Origin: Tubiluchus corallicola
Taxonomy: Eukaryota > Priapulida > Priapulimorpha > Priapulimorphida > Tubiluchidae
DNA length: 64,000 nt
Assembly: GCA_030141605.1 (NCBI GenBank)
Contig: JAQGDQ010000726.1
Coordinates: forward strand, 17,422-81,421
Reading direction: 5' to 3'
Made by a program: the position numbers and the translations under genes. The notes below the pieces were generated by a model that searched no databases, was not told the DNA's origin, and saw only the letters and a program-made list of their open reading frames with translations. Of this stretch, positions 26,101 to 35,592 are shown piece by piece (position 1 is the first letter of the stretch; the number at the start of each line of letters is the position of its first letter).

Positions 26101-27018
26101 TCGCCGTTAATAATTACACTACATCAACTATGTGACAAAAACAAAATTATGTTTTTGATGATTTATCTATCTGGTTAATTGGGCTTTGTAATACCTAATA
26201 CTGATTTTAGTATGTCGAATATCTGCCTTTAAGTTTCCATACGTTAATACCAGTGGAAATATCACTTAACTGAGGATTTGAACAAACAAAACCTAAAGTC
26301 TGCAGCATCAGCTAGAGTGCCAATATCAATAGGAAAAATTCCTTGGGCCTAAATAATATTCAAAATAAAAGACAATAAATATTGTTTGACTTAAAATTGA
26401 AAATAAAGGGCAGACAACTTTTTAATAAATATGCTGTGTGGTGCAACTTGAACAGTTGATTAAAATTATTCATTCCCACTTTCACATTCGTATTTGTATC
26501 TATATTATATCAGTTTCCATATCCATGACGATATTCACATTCTTATTCTTAATTCATGCATGTAATTCACATTTGGTCACCTGTCTCAGGAGTTATTATA
26601 GAAAGTACTTGTAAAAAAAACGTGTAAAATATTTCTGTATAGTATGCATTTTTCAAGATTTGCAGTGATCAGTTTTGTGTCTTTGCATTGCCTTTCAGGC
26701 AGGCATAACATTTATCCCTGCCTTTTATCCTTAAATTAAAATTAAACAAAAACTTTTGCCTCACTTTGGCACAATTTACATGCACATATTTCTAGTACAC
26801 ATTTCCAGTTCATTCATGCTTTACATGCATATTTTACTCTTGTTTTGGGAATGATACCAGCATTTTACCTGACTGAATAATTCCTGTAACATTTGATCCA
26901 CTCACGTCAATTGTTAAATCAATAAGCCGGCATGTAAAACTTCCATTAATATTTGAACAGTTAGCAAGGACAGGATCACAGTCGTGGGTGGGACTGGCGG
27001 CATCACATTCATTTATGT
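14101..27018 (-). CDS. EGF / C-type lectin mosaic protein gene
   Basis: A large minus-strand gene built from extracellular modules. In transcription order: EGF exons 26869-27018, 25423-25560 (has a stop), 24691-24840, 24446-24595, 24209-24358, 23965-24114; then three C-type lectin domains of three exons each (23137-21514, 21097-19860, 19432-18137); then EGF exons 16696-16833 and 14640-14789, and tandem 55-nt exons 14195-14249 and 14101-14155. Every module-to-module junction is phase 1, and the split codon GAT supplies the first Asp of the cbEGF consensus. The product is probably secreted or at the cell surface, binding ligands through EGF or lectin domains. The signal-peptide exon and the true 3' end are not identified. 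Two adjacent genes rather than one cannot be excluded, but the unbroken phase chain favours one. Confidence 0.75.
14195..14249 (-). CDS. candidate 55-nt exon, copy 2 of tandem pair
   Basis: Same acceptor, donor and phases as copy 1; the peptide is about ESAPKKLIILVLSSDFVR. The changes are conservative (R/K, V/I, A/S) apart from S/P. The two copies are 94 bp apart. Confidence 0.4.
14304..14389. repeat. 34-bp inverted repeat (hairpin), 18-nt loop
   Basis: Arms 14304-14337 and 14356-14389 pair with a single mismatch. Each arm contains GTCTAGACTTTCCTTCTA or its complement. It lies in the intron between the 55-nt exon pair and the EGF exon at 14640. Confidence 0.9.
14640..14789 (-). CDS. cbEGF exon (last EGF)
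   Basis: 150 nt, phase 1-1. The sequence VNECDASNPTHDCD...CTNTDGSFTCQC...TRTICS has six Cys, a calcium-binding start (D-V-N-E-C) and the Asx-hydroxylation pattern C-x-N-x4-F-x-C-x-C. Confidence 0.85.
14920..15025 (-). pseudogene. decayed EGF exon
   Basis: Keeps the blocks HNC, ANCT, TCQCIDGT and VDVSG at DNA level, but it has a frame-shifting insertion (an extra ATATA-like piece) between CTN and DGS, lacks the N-terminal NEC part, and has no donor at the 3' end. It is a dead copy of the neighbouring EGF exon. Confidence 0.7.
16440..16556. repeat. imperfect hairpin with TA microsatellites
   Basis: CGTCAGAGC near 16460 pairs with GCTCTGACG near 16501, extended imperfectly on both sides, around a (TA)n core. 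A second (TA)n tract follows to about 16556. Confidence 0.6.
16567..17878. repeat. 1.3-kb segmental duplication, copy 1
   Basis: Nearly identical to 25293-26610 by direct reading, including intron sequence, the poly-G run near 17336 and one EGF exon (16696-16833). Only scattered substitutions separate them. Confidence 0.95.
16696..16833 (-). CDS. cbEGF exon (intact member of duplicated pair)
   Basis: 138 nt, phase 1-1. It starts D-E-C directly at the junction (no V-N), then ATGTHNCDPFLANCSNTDG, SFTCQC, and ends TSCS with six Cys. It is 12 nt shorter than the other EGF exons at the N-terminal side. Confidence 0.85.
18137..19432 (-). CDS. C-type lectin domain 3 (three exons)
   Basis: Exons 19219-19432 (phase 1-2), 18550-18724 (2-0) and 18137-18239 (0-1). 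The first has KQACGSSAFHNGRSKCLERE and the SYRDALVMCSS helix; the second has VWLSPRLKIG in the WIGL position and a long loop; the third has MDFCVVYSKPYKHCQLPC and SVCEIS, the C-terminal Cys pattern of the fold. Canonical EPN/QPD and WND sugar-calcium motifs are absent, so calcium-dependent sugar binding is unlikely. The internal phases differ from domains 1 and 2 (2-0-0 instead of 2-1-1). Confidence 0.8.
19860..21097 (-). CDS. C-type lectin domain 2 (three exons)
   Basis: Exons 20863-21097 (phase 1-2), 20474-20604 (2-1) and 19860-19979 (1-1). The first opens NQCPSGWTDYSSANFSSCLK and has LAEWTCWQEADG; the second has IAWVGLMQYG (WIGL block); the last has FAVCEMP. The inner Cys pair of the last exon is lost (positions read Gly and Ser/Arg), leaving the outer disulfide. 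No EPN or WND motif. Confidence 0.8.
21514..23137 (-). CDS. C-type lectin domain 1 (three exons)
   Basis: Exons 22951-23137 (phase 1-2), 22292-22443 (2-1) and 21514-21657 (1-1). The first has ATCPEGFEGFLGANGTNNYC and the Cys of the first helix region; the second has GYWLGITYDE (WIGL block) and YWDDGG; the third has FCVIAELSSG, RTNRC and VICEYD, completing the two conserved disulfides. The calcium-ligand motifs read QPV and WRT instead of EPN and WND, so classic sugar binding is unlikely. Confidence 0.85.
23965..24114 (-). CDS. cbEGF exon
   Basis: 150 nt, phase 1-1: VDECDASNPVHDCDP, NNCTNTDGSFSCQC, ends TNCL. It directly precedes lectin domain 1 in the transcript. Confidence 0.85.
24209..24358 (-). 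CDS. cbEGF exon
   Basis: 150 nt, phase 1-1: VNECDANNPIHNCD, ANCTNTDGSFTCQC, ends TLCS. Six Cys and the Asx-hydroxylation pattern. Confidence 0.88.
24446..24595 (-). CDS. cbEGF exon
   Basis: 150 nt, phase 1-1: VNECDANNPIHDCDP, ANCTNTDGSFTCQC, PEGRLAVSG, ends TICS. Very close to its neighbour at 24209, showing recent tandem exon duplication. Confidence 0.88.
24691..24840 (-). CDS. cbEGF exon
   Basis: 150 nt, phase 1-1: INECDATNLTHDCDP, ANCTNTGGSFSCQC, ends TICS. Confidence 0.88.
25293..26610. repeat. 1.3-kb segmental duplication, copy 2
   Basis: Direct-orientation partner of 16567-17878, about 8.7 kb away, inside the same gene. Confidence 0.95.
25423..25560 (-). pseudogene. EGF exon with in-frame stop (duplicate)
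   Basis: Duplicate of the exon at 16696-16833. The fourth Cys codon TGT reads TGA here (25484-25486), so translation through it would stop. The splice sites are intact. Because it is 138 nt and phase 1-1, skipping it would keep the frame. Confidence 0.85.
26869..27018 (-). CDS. divergent EGF exon (lacks Cys 5 and Cys 6)
   Basis: 150 nt, phase 1-1: INECDAASPTHDCDP, ANCSNINGSFTC, then RLIDLTIDVSG and GIIQS. The fifth and sixth Cys read Leu and Gln. The frame is open and the splice sites look intact. Confidence 0.75.
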
Positions 27019-27035
27019 CTGAATTAAACAAAACT

Positions 27036-27090
27036 GCAATGTTGTACAGTCATGGGTACAATTGGCAGCATAACATTAACGTATATCTGA
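27036..27090 (-). pseudogene. EGF exon relic (5' part only)
   Basis: After an acceptor-like CAG, the sequence resembles the first 45 nt of the neighbouring EGF exons (VNxxDAANxTHD region), but the first Cys is lost and the rest is missing. Confidence 0.5.
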
Positions 27091-27269
27091 GTTAAAGAAA
27101 ATGGTACTGTTTCATATTGATTATAACTACTACATATTTTCTTTTTACACATACAGTTACCTTACTTCACATACTTATGAAGTTTGGTCTGGTAATCAAA
27201 GGCTTAAAATTACTATTTATAGACCAAAAACATCTTAGTTGATCGATAGGTTCAATGTAGCAGATGTCA

Positions 27270-27417
<148 letters not shown>

Positions 27418-27419
27418 GT

Positions 27420-29220
27420 AACTACTGTGATCTAAAAAGTTACATCCATCAAACTGGTAAAACGAGTTACAACTGAATCTTCAGTTACACAATATTATTA
27501 CGCATAATTTTTATTACTTACAAAGTCACAAACACCAAATGTCTATAACTCTTTACAACTGCATTTTCAAATAACAAAATAAATGCAAACAACTTTTATG
27601 TGTCCACAAATATGTGTGTGTATTAGAGATTCTCCATTGGTCAATTCAGTCAACTATTTGATTTAATGAGCTATATAACTGAGTATACTGGTTTAAAATC
27701 GTAGATAGTGACACATGGAATAAGAAATCCTGTTATTTAATAATGATACAATCATGTAACACTAACATATCACAATTAATTTCCAAGTCTCGAGATGGGT
27801 TTATACAAACAAAGTCTGCTTTTAGAATTGAACCCAAATTCTATTATAAAACTTTACAAGAATTGCAATCAGGAGAGGAACACAAGCAACTAACTAGGTG
27901 AGGACCCTTTAGCAACACATGAAACGCTTAACACTTAGTTAAATTTATTAGTTTAATAACACTTATTTTATATTATAATAATATAATTATTAGTTTACTC
28001 GTTCAATATCCTAACAAACATTTATAAGTTTTCTTAATTCTTCATTTATATAGTAGACAGTTAATTATAATAAAATCAGTAAAATAAATTATTTCTGGCA
28101 AATTACAAAGGCAAATTACAAAATAGGTATTTCTGCACCAAAATAAAATTATAAGAGTTGAAGAACTTTTATATATACTAATTATGCTTTTGTAAATTCA
28201 CATATTGTTTCTGCTTAATAAATAGTTACTACTAGGAAATAATTAACGTTGGGCCTACATACAAACATTATATGACAGCATATTAGCATTTTATGCACTG
28301 CTTGCATGAACTACATAATGTTGTTGAACTTTATGTTTCAATTAAGATCGCTAATTTAACAATTTAATTAAATTAATTAAGAATAAAAAAGCATACAAGA
28401 TCACATCATGACTATACGTATTTAAATAATATTCCCCGTGTTTTTCCTTAACACAGACTTGGTGATCCAAAATATAAAACACAGTTTGGAATCTGCATTT
28501 CACTCTCAAAATTGCCAAACTTATCATTAAATGTTTTCAATAATTTTTTTCTTAACTTGAAAGAGTAAAAATCGAGCAGAATAGCAGGTTGCAACAGTAT
28601 GAGACTAGCAATATTTAACACATTTATCTATTATGGCTGTAGCAGCAAACAGTCTCAAAATTACAAAAGTATTTCAGGAGAATTTGGCTCCATCTCTAGT
28701 TAATGGAGGACACTTTTATTCTAAAGCAGCTTTATTGTTTGAGTTCTCAGCTCCATAACAAGTTTGATGCGCACAAAAAGAAAATTTTGGAGCAAACAGG
28801 CTAACTTGTGCCAATACACGTCTAAAATTTCTAACACTTGTGCCTGGTTTTCTACATGATTGCTATTAAGTTGATCAGACGATTCTGACTTCATGCTGTG
28901 CAAATGCTTTCTTGAGGGCTCAGCAGAAAGATTTGCTAATTTATTCTTTTTTGCGCTACAGACAAAAGCCAAAGACAGTTTGGAAAGTTCAAAAGTCAGC
29001 TCTTTTATGTTTGGGTGATTTTAGGAGGTGACACTAAGAATTTCAACTGGCTGTTAAGTGTTAAAATAGTGTAATTTAAGTTATGATTAACTTTTTATTA
29101 GATCAGAATTTTTTCTGTTGCCTTCTGATTTGTTACTAACGCATAAATAAATGACAGTGCATTATTCATCAGTAGCTTTTATGTAATCATTTTAGCTTAT
29201 CCTATCTCAAGAATCATATT
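27420..29220. other. non-coding stretch, nothing recognised
   Basis: AT-rich. The promoter and signal-peptide exon of the mosaic gene may lie here or further right, but I see no convincing candidate. An uncharacterised 83-codon minus-strand open frame at 28721-28972 matches nothing I know. Confidence 0.4.
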
Positions 29221-29224
29221 ATAT

Positions 29225-29805
29225 CGCAACTATGGTCAGTATTAGTATAACATCAACAACATCAAACTCTGTCACTGACTCTGAATGCACAAACTCTGAA
29301 GAAGCGTGAGCATTTCTGTCAAATATCGCCCACTTATACACCTACTCAGTCATCTTTTGAGCTCCCATCTTTATCTGTGAACAGCACATCTGTTCAAGCA
29401 GCACACTCATCTTCTGTCCAGTTAGATACAGACAACCAGCTAGACAAATCCATCCATGCAGACTTTGCATTGCTCTTATATGAGTTTGATTCTGTATTTG
29501 ATCCAAACTTTACTGGTTACAATGGGGCTGCAGGACCTTTTCAAGCAGTTGTCAACATGGGCTTTGTACAGCCTCCCCAAAGAAAAGGTCGAATCCCACA
29601 GTATTCTAAAAACAGACTTCTGGAATTGCAACAGAAATTCAATGACCTTGAAGCCCTTAAAGTCATTGTGCGCCCTGAAGATGTTCCTATCACAGTCGAG
29701 TATCGCAACCCCTCTTTCCCCGTGAACAAACCATAAGGTGGTTCACGCCTTGTCACTGCTTTCACTGAAGTTGCTCAGAATAGTAAACCACAACCGGCAC
29801 TTAGT
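29225..29805 (+). pseudogene. Ty3/gypsy retrotransposon pol fragment
   Basis: An open frame around 29341-29733 encodes the start of a Ty3/gypsy reverse transcriptase region: LLYEFDSVFDPNFTGYNGAA, PPQRKGRIPQY and VEYRNPSFPV are typical of the RT entry in many invertebrate gypsy elements. A stop at 29734-29736 interrupts it, just before GGSRLVTAF in the same frame. Homology ends near 29800, where a 59-bp array begins. Protease, gag, the rest of RT, RNase H and integrase are absent. The sequence near 29230-29275 resembles 40025-40070. Confidence 0.75.
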
Positions 29806-32298
29806 TTCATTGTGAACACTCTACCCTGCAATTTCCCGTGTCACCATGACCCCTGCCTGCTAGTTTCATTGTGAACACTCTACCCTGCAATTTGCCAGGT
29901 CACCATGACCCCTACCTGCTAGCTTCATTGCGAACACTCTACCCTGCAATTTCCCGGGTCATCATGACCCCTGCCTGCTAGTTTCATTGTGAACACTCTA
30001 CCCTGCAATTTCCCGGGTCATCATGACCCCTGCCTGCTAGTTTCATTGTGAACACTCTACCCTGCAATTTCCCGGGTCACCATGACCCCTACCTGCTGGT
30101 TTCATTGTGAACACTCAACCCTGCAATTTGCAGGGTCACCATGACCCCTACCTGCTAGTTTCATTGTGAACACTCAATCCTGCAATTTGCCAGGTCACCA
30201 TGACCCCTACCTGGTAGATTCATTGTGAACACTCTACCCTGCAATTTGCTGGGTCACCATGATCCCTACCTGATAGTTTCATTGTGAACACTCTACCCTG
30301 CAATTTGCTGGGTCACCATGACCCCAACCTGCTGGTTTCATTGTGAACACTCCACCTGCAATTTGCTGGAACACCATGACCCCTACCTGATAGTTTCATT
30401 GTGAAAACTCAACCATGCAATTTGCTGGGTCGCCATGACCCCTACCTGCTAGTTTCATTGTGAAAACTCAACCCTGCAATTTGCTGGGTCGCAATGACCC
30501 CTACCTGCTAGTTTCATTGTGAACACTCTACCCTGCAATTTGCCGTGTCACCATGACCCCTACCTGCTAGTTTCATTGTGAACACTCAATCTTGCAATTT
30601 GCTGGGTCACCATGACCCCTACCTGCTAGTTTCATTGTGAACACTCAATCTTGCAATTTGCTGGGTCACTATAACCCCTACCTGCTAGTTTCATTGTGAA
30701 CACTTAAACCTGCAATTTCCCGGGTCACCATGACCCCTACCTGCTAGTTTTCATTATGAACACTCTACCCTGCAATTTGCTGGGTCGCCATGACCCCTAC
30801 CTGCTAGTTTCATTGTGAGCACTCTACCCTGCAATTTGCCAGGTCACAATGACCCCTACCTGCTAGTTTCATTGTGAACACTCAACCCTGCAATTTCCCG
30901 GGTCATCATGACCCCTGCCTGCTAGTTTCATTGTGAGCACTCCACCTGCAATTTGCCGGGTCACCATGACCCCTACCTGCTAGTTTCATTGTGAACACTC
31001 TACCCTGCAATTTGCCAGGTCGCCATGACCCCTACCTGCTAGTTTCATTGTGAACACTCAATCCTGCAATTTGCAGGGTCACCATGACCCCAACCTGCTA
31101 GTTTCATTGTGAACACTCTACCCTGCAATTTGCCGGGTCACCATGACCCCTACCTGCTAGTTTCATTGTAAACACTCTACCCTGCAATTTGCCAGGTCGC
31201 CATGACCCCTACCTGCTAGTTTCATTGTGAACACTCAATCCTGCAATTTGCAGGGTCACCATGACCCCTACCTGCTAGTTTTCATTGTGAACACTCTACC
31301 CTGCAATTTGCCGGGTCGCCATGACCCCTACCTGCTAGTTTCATTGTGAACAATCTACCCTGCAATTTCCTGGGTCACCATGACCTCTACCTGCTAGTTT
31401 CATTGTGAACACTCAACCCTGCAACTTGCTGGGTCACCATGACCCCAACCTGCTGGTTTCATTGTGAAAAGTCAACCCTGCAACTTGCTGGGTCACCATG
31501 ACCCCAACCTGCTGGTTTCATTGTGAACACTCTACCATGCAATTTGCAGGGTCACCATGACCCCTACCTGCTAGTTTCATTGTGAAAACTCAACCCTGCA
31601 ATTTCCCGGGTCACCATGACCCCTACCTGCTAGTTTCATTGTGAAAAGTCAACCCTGCAACTTGCTGGGTCACCATGACCCGAACCTGCTGGTTTCATTG
31701 TGAGCACTCTACCCTGCAATTTGCTGGGTCACCATGACCCAGGGACCTGCTAGTTTCATTATGAACACTCAGCCCTGCAATTTCCCGGGTCATCATGACC
31801 CCTACCTGCTAGTTTCATTATGAACACTCTACTCTGCAATTTGCTAGGTCACAATGACCCCTACCTGCTAGTTTCATTGTGAGCACTCTACCCTACAATT
31901 TTCCGGGTCACCATGACCCCTACTTGCTAGTTTCATTGTGAACACTCTACCCTGCAATTTCCCGGGTCACCATGACTCCTACCTGCTAGTTTCATTGTGA
32001 ACACTCTCCCCTGCAATTTGCCGGGTCACCATGACCCCTACCAGCTAGTTTCATTGTGAAAACTCAACCCTGCAACTTGCCGGGTCATCATGACCCCTAC
32101 CTGATTGTTTCATTGTGAACACTCTACCCTGCAATTTCCCGGGTCACCATGACCCCTGCCTGCTAGTTTCATTGTGAACACTCTACCCTGCAATAGTTTC
32201 ATTGTGAACTCTCTACCCTGCAATTTGCCGGGTCGCCATGACCCCTACCTGCTAGTTTCATTGTGAACAATCTACCCTGCAATTTGCCGGGTCGCCAT
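29802..32298. repeat. 59-bp minisatellite, about 42 units
   Basis: The unit contains GTTTCATTGTGAACACTC, CCCTGCAATTTGC and GGGTCACCATGACCC. The last block is an inverted repeat (GGGTCA-CCA-TGACCC) present in nearly every unit, with compensating-looking variants such as GGGTCATCATGACCC. Confidence 0.97.
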
Positions 32299-32445
32299 TA
32301 GAGCAAGAGAAAATAAGAGCTTGCAATCAATGCACATTTGAAAAAAATGAATGTTTCACGAATAGCTCAAAATAAAAAAATGTACATTATCAATTTTGTT
32401 TCATTTTTCGTGACCAAAGAAATGGTTTTGCGTTTTACAGTTTGG

Positions 32446-32628
32446 GTTTCATTTCGTTTGCGATAGAGGGCAGCAGCTTACAACTTGATTTCTCAAGGCA
32501 AACTGAGAGTCCGGGCGATTCCTATGTTTTAAGTTTCATTTCGTTTGTGATAGAGGGCAGCAGCTTACAACTTGAATTCTCAAGTCAAACTGAGAGTCTG
32601 GGCGATTCTTATATTTTAAGTTTGGAAT
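32446..32628. repeat. two-copy tandem repeat of about 90 bp
   Basis: Two adjacent copies containing GATAGAGGGCAGCAGCTTAC with few differences. An open frame across both is probably incidental. Confidence 0.85.
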
Positions 32629-33206
32629 TTTTTGTGAGTTTAATGAATGTAATAACAATATTTTAAATTTGTATCATTAACAATAATTATGTGTGTGTGC
32701 TTGCAAATCAAACGGGATTTGCTATGCAAGAACACATATCACATGATTTTATTAAAATAACGTAGAACTGTTGATAAAATTGCAGCCGAACTGCAATACG
32801 TAGATCACAAAATGTCAACCAACTTTCGGGATTCACCTCGCAATGATCAAGGAGGCGCTCAAAACAAAACAAAACACATTTCCTGTTTTCTGTTTCTTTT
32901 TTTTTGACTGCCCTTTCTGTTTTCTAACATACATTTCATCTGCCTACTGCTATTTACTGCAGGAAACAAATCGGGTTTCTCTCAGGTTATCCACACTTAG
33001 AGGAAGCCATGTAATTAGAACTGACTTGCTCTGTCGAAGTTATTGCACAAATTTTTAACATGACAAGCCTTGAAAGGCCAATGCATAAAATAATAATCAT
33101 GCAGCTACGTAGTGCTTGTTCAATTGTAGATGGTGTTACAGTTATATCACAATGTCACATAAATAGAACTTAACCGAAGCAGAATTGAAGCAAAAAAACT
33201 GCGCAA
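32629..33206. other. non-coding stretch, nothing recognised
   Basis: No supported gene or structured repeat. Confidence 0.5.
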
Positions 33207-33518
33207 TTGAATAGTAATAGTGATAGTGATAGTGATAGTGATAGTAATAGTAATAGTAATAGTAATAGTAATAGTAATAGTAATAGTAATAGTAATAGTA
33301 ATAGTAATAGTAATAGTAATAGTAATAGTAATAGTAATAGTAATAGTAATAGTAATAGTGATAGTGATAGTGATAGTGATAGTGATAGTGATAGTGATAG
33401 TGATAGTGATAGTGATAGTGATAGTGATAGTAATAGTAATAGTAATAGTAATAGTAATAGTAATAGTAATAGTAATAGTAATAGTAATAGTGGTAGTGGT
33501 AGTGGTAGTGGTAGCGAT

Positions 33519-33568
<50 letters not shown>

Positions 33569-34620
33569 TGATAGTGATAGTGATTCTGATATTGATGGTG
33601 ATGCTGATATTGATAGTGATAGTGATAGAAATAGTAATAATAATGTAATAGTAACACCAATGTAATTAGTAATACTAATGTAATGTAATAATAATAGTAA
33701 TTGTAATTGTAATAGTAACAGTAACATTAACAGTAATAGTAAAAATGATAGTGATGGTGATGGTGATGGTAATGGTAATGGTAATGGTAATGGTAATGGT
33801 AATACTAATACTAATACTAATACTAATACTAATACTAATACTAATACTAATACTAATACCAATACAAATACAAATACCAATACAAATACCAATACCAATA
33901 CCAATACCAATACTAATACTAATACTGATACTAATACTAATACTAATACTAATACTAATACTAATACTAATACTAATACTCATAGTAACAGTAACAGTAA
34001 TAGTAATAGATTAGTAATTGTAATTGTAATTGTAATTGTAATTGTAATTGTAATTGTAATTGTAATTGTAATTGTAATTGTAATTGTAATTGTAATTGTA
34101 ATTGTAATTGTAATTGTAATTGTAATTGTAATTGTAATTGTAATTGTAATTGTAATTGTAATTGTAATTGTAATTGTAATTGTAATTGTAATTGTAATTG
34201 TAATTGTAATTGTAATTGTAATTGTAATTGTAATTGTAATTGTAATTGTAATTGTAATTGTAATTGTAATTGTAATTGTAATTGTAATTGTAATTGTAAT
34301 TGTAATTGTAATTGTAATTGTAATTGTAATTGTAATTGTAATTGTAATTGTAATTGTAATTGTAATTGTAATTGTAATTGTAATTGTAATTGTAACTGTA
34401 ATTGTAATTGTAATTGTAATTGTAATTGTAATTGTAATTGTAATTGTAATTGTAATTGTAATTGTAATTGTAATTGTAATTGTAATTGTAATTGTAATTG
34501 TAATTGTAATTGTAATTGTAATTGTAATTGTAATTGTAATTGTAATTGTAACTGTAACTGTAACTGTAACTGTAACTGTAACTGTAACTGTAACTGTAAC
34601 TGTAATTGTAATTGTAATTG
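33207..34620. repeat. compound hexanucleotide repeat tract
   Basis: Successive blocks of related hexamers: AGTAAT/AGTGAT (33210-33500), AGCGAC (33510-33570), AGTGAT again, GGTAAT and ACTAAT (33750-33980), then about 600 bp of almost pure GTAATT (34014-34550) with a GTAACT block near 34550-34600. All share a six-base period, so all frames read through as Ser-Asp, Ile-Val or Leu-Gln repeats that are not genes. Confidence 0.97.
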
Positions 34621-34974
34621 CGTTAGCAATAATATTAGTAATGCAATAGGTAACAATAATATTAATACGAATAGTAAAAGAAAATGCATCAAGTCTGAAC
34701 CATTAAAAAATTACAGGTGAAACAATGGTGCAGCCATGAAAATTTCTGCTGTATACATATATAATTTTGCTTTTATAAAATAAGCAAAATTTTCATTCCA
34801 AACTAACACATCAGCACAAAATCTACGTAAAAAACAATTTAAATAGAATCCACAGACTTAATAAAATGTAAGAATTAGTGATAAGTTAAAAAATGAAAGA
34901 AAATGGTTATTAGTAAATATTCATAAATTATAATATTTGCACTGAATGGAACATTTTTTGAATTTATTATTCCA

Positions 34975-35150
34975 AGTCTAATGTTTGGAAATGAACCAAT
35001 TAAATATGTGAATAGAACTCATGTATTAGGAGTAAATGTTGATAATGAACTTAAATTTGAAGCGCACGCAACTACTACGAGACAGAGAGCTTGGAATAAA
35101 TGGTCGTATATAATAATAAAACTACATAAAACTAAGGTCGTACAAACGTA
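34975..35150 (+). pseudogene. LINE-type reverse transcriptase scrap
   Basis: A short open frame with IKYVNRTHVLGVNVDNELKF and RQRAWNKWSYI resembles the segment after the RT palm in LINE elements (Y/V-LGV-x-D-x-L-x-F). It has no start or continuation. Its 3' part is copied in the tandem duplication near 36573. Confidence 0.4.
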
Positions 35151-35450
35151 CATGTATACAAACCTAGTACAACGTCTTACATAAAACTAAGGTCGTAAAA
35201 ACGTATTTTAGTGAGATTAAAAATAAATGCTAAAAATTTAATGAAATCTGAGTATATAAAAAAATTAACTAAGTAAACGCTCACGCATGTAAAAACGTAA
35301 GTTAAAGTTTTAATAATTTCAATAACGAAAACCTAGTATAAACCTACGCAATGAAAACTTTGCTTCCCCCCATATTTGAGGTTTTAGCGATGATGACATC
35401 ATTAAACACAGCTACGTTGATTGACTGTATTGGAAGTAAGAGCTTCCCCA

Positions 35451-35592
35451 CTATTTTGCCCATGCTGTCCACCAGGCCACGCAAATCGAAAAGCAAGGAT
35501 GAGAACAGGTCGAACAACTAGATTGCATTCGCGCATAAGGTGAAACACCGGCAACATATAACTCACCCACGCAATTCCAAAGCAATGTTGTA
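35451..35592 (-). pseudogene. partial repeat of GPCR 3' end
   Basis: A 142-bp tandem repeat of the C-terminal coding sequence of the adjacent GPCR gene (end of TM7 onward). It is present only in unit 1 and displaces the original tail. Confidence 0.8.

Noticed and set aside
29802-32298. CRISPR-like regular array
   Set aside because: The units abut without unique spacers, the genome is eukaryotic and no cas genes are present. It is a minisatellite. The same holds for the 30-, 35-, 40- and 133-bp arrays.
33142-34692. Very long open frames (Leu-Ser, Leu-Gln, Ser-Asp, Ile-Val repeats)
   Set aside because: Products of hexanucleotide repeats; every phase is open.
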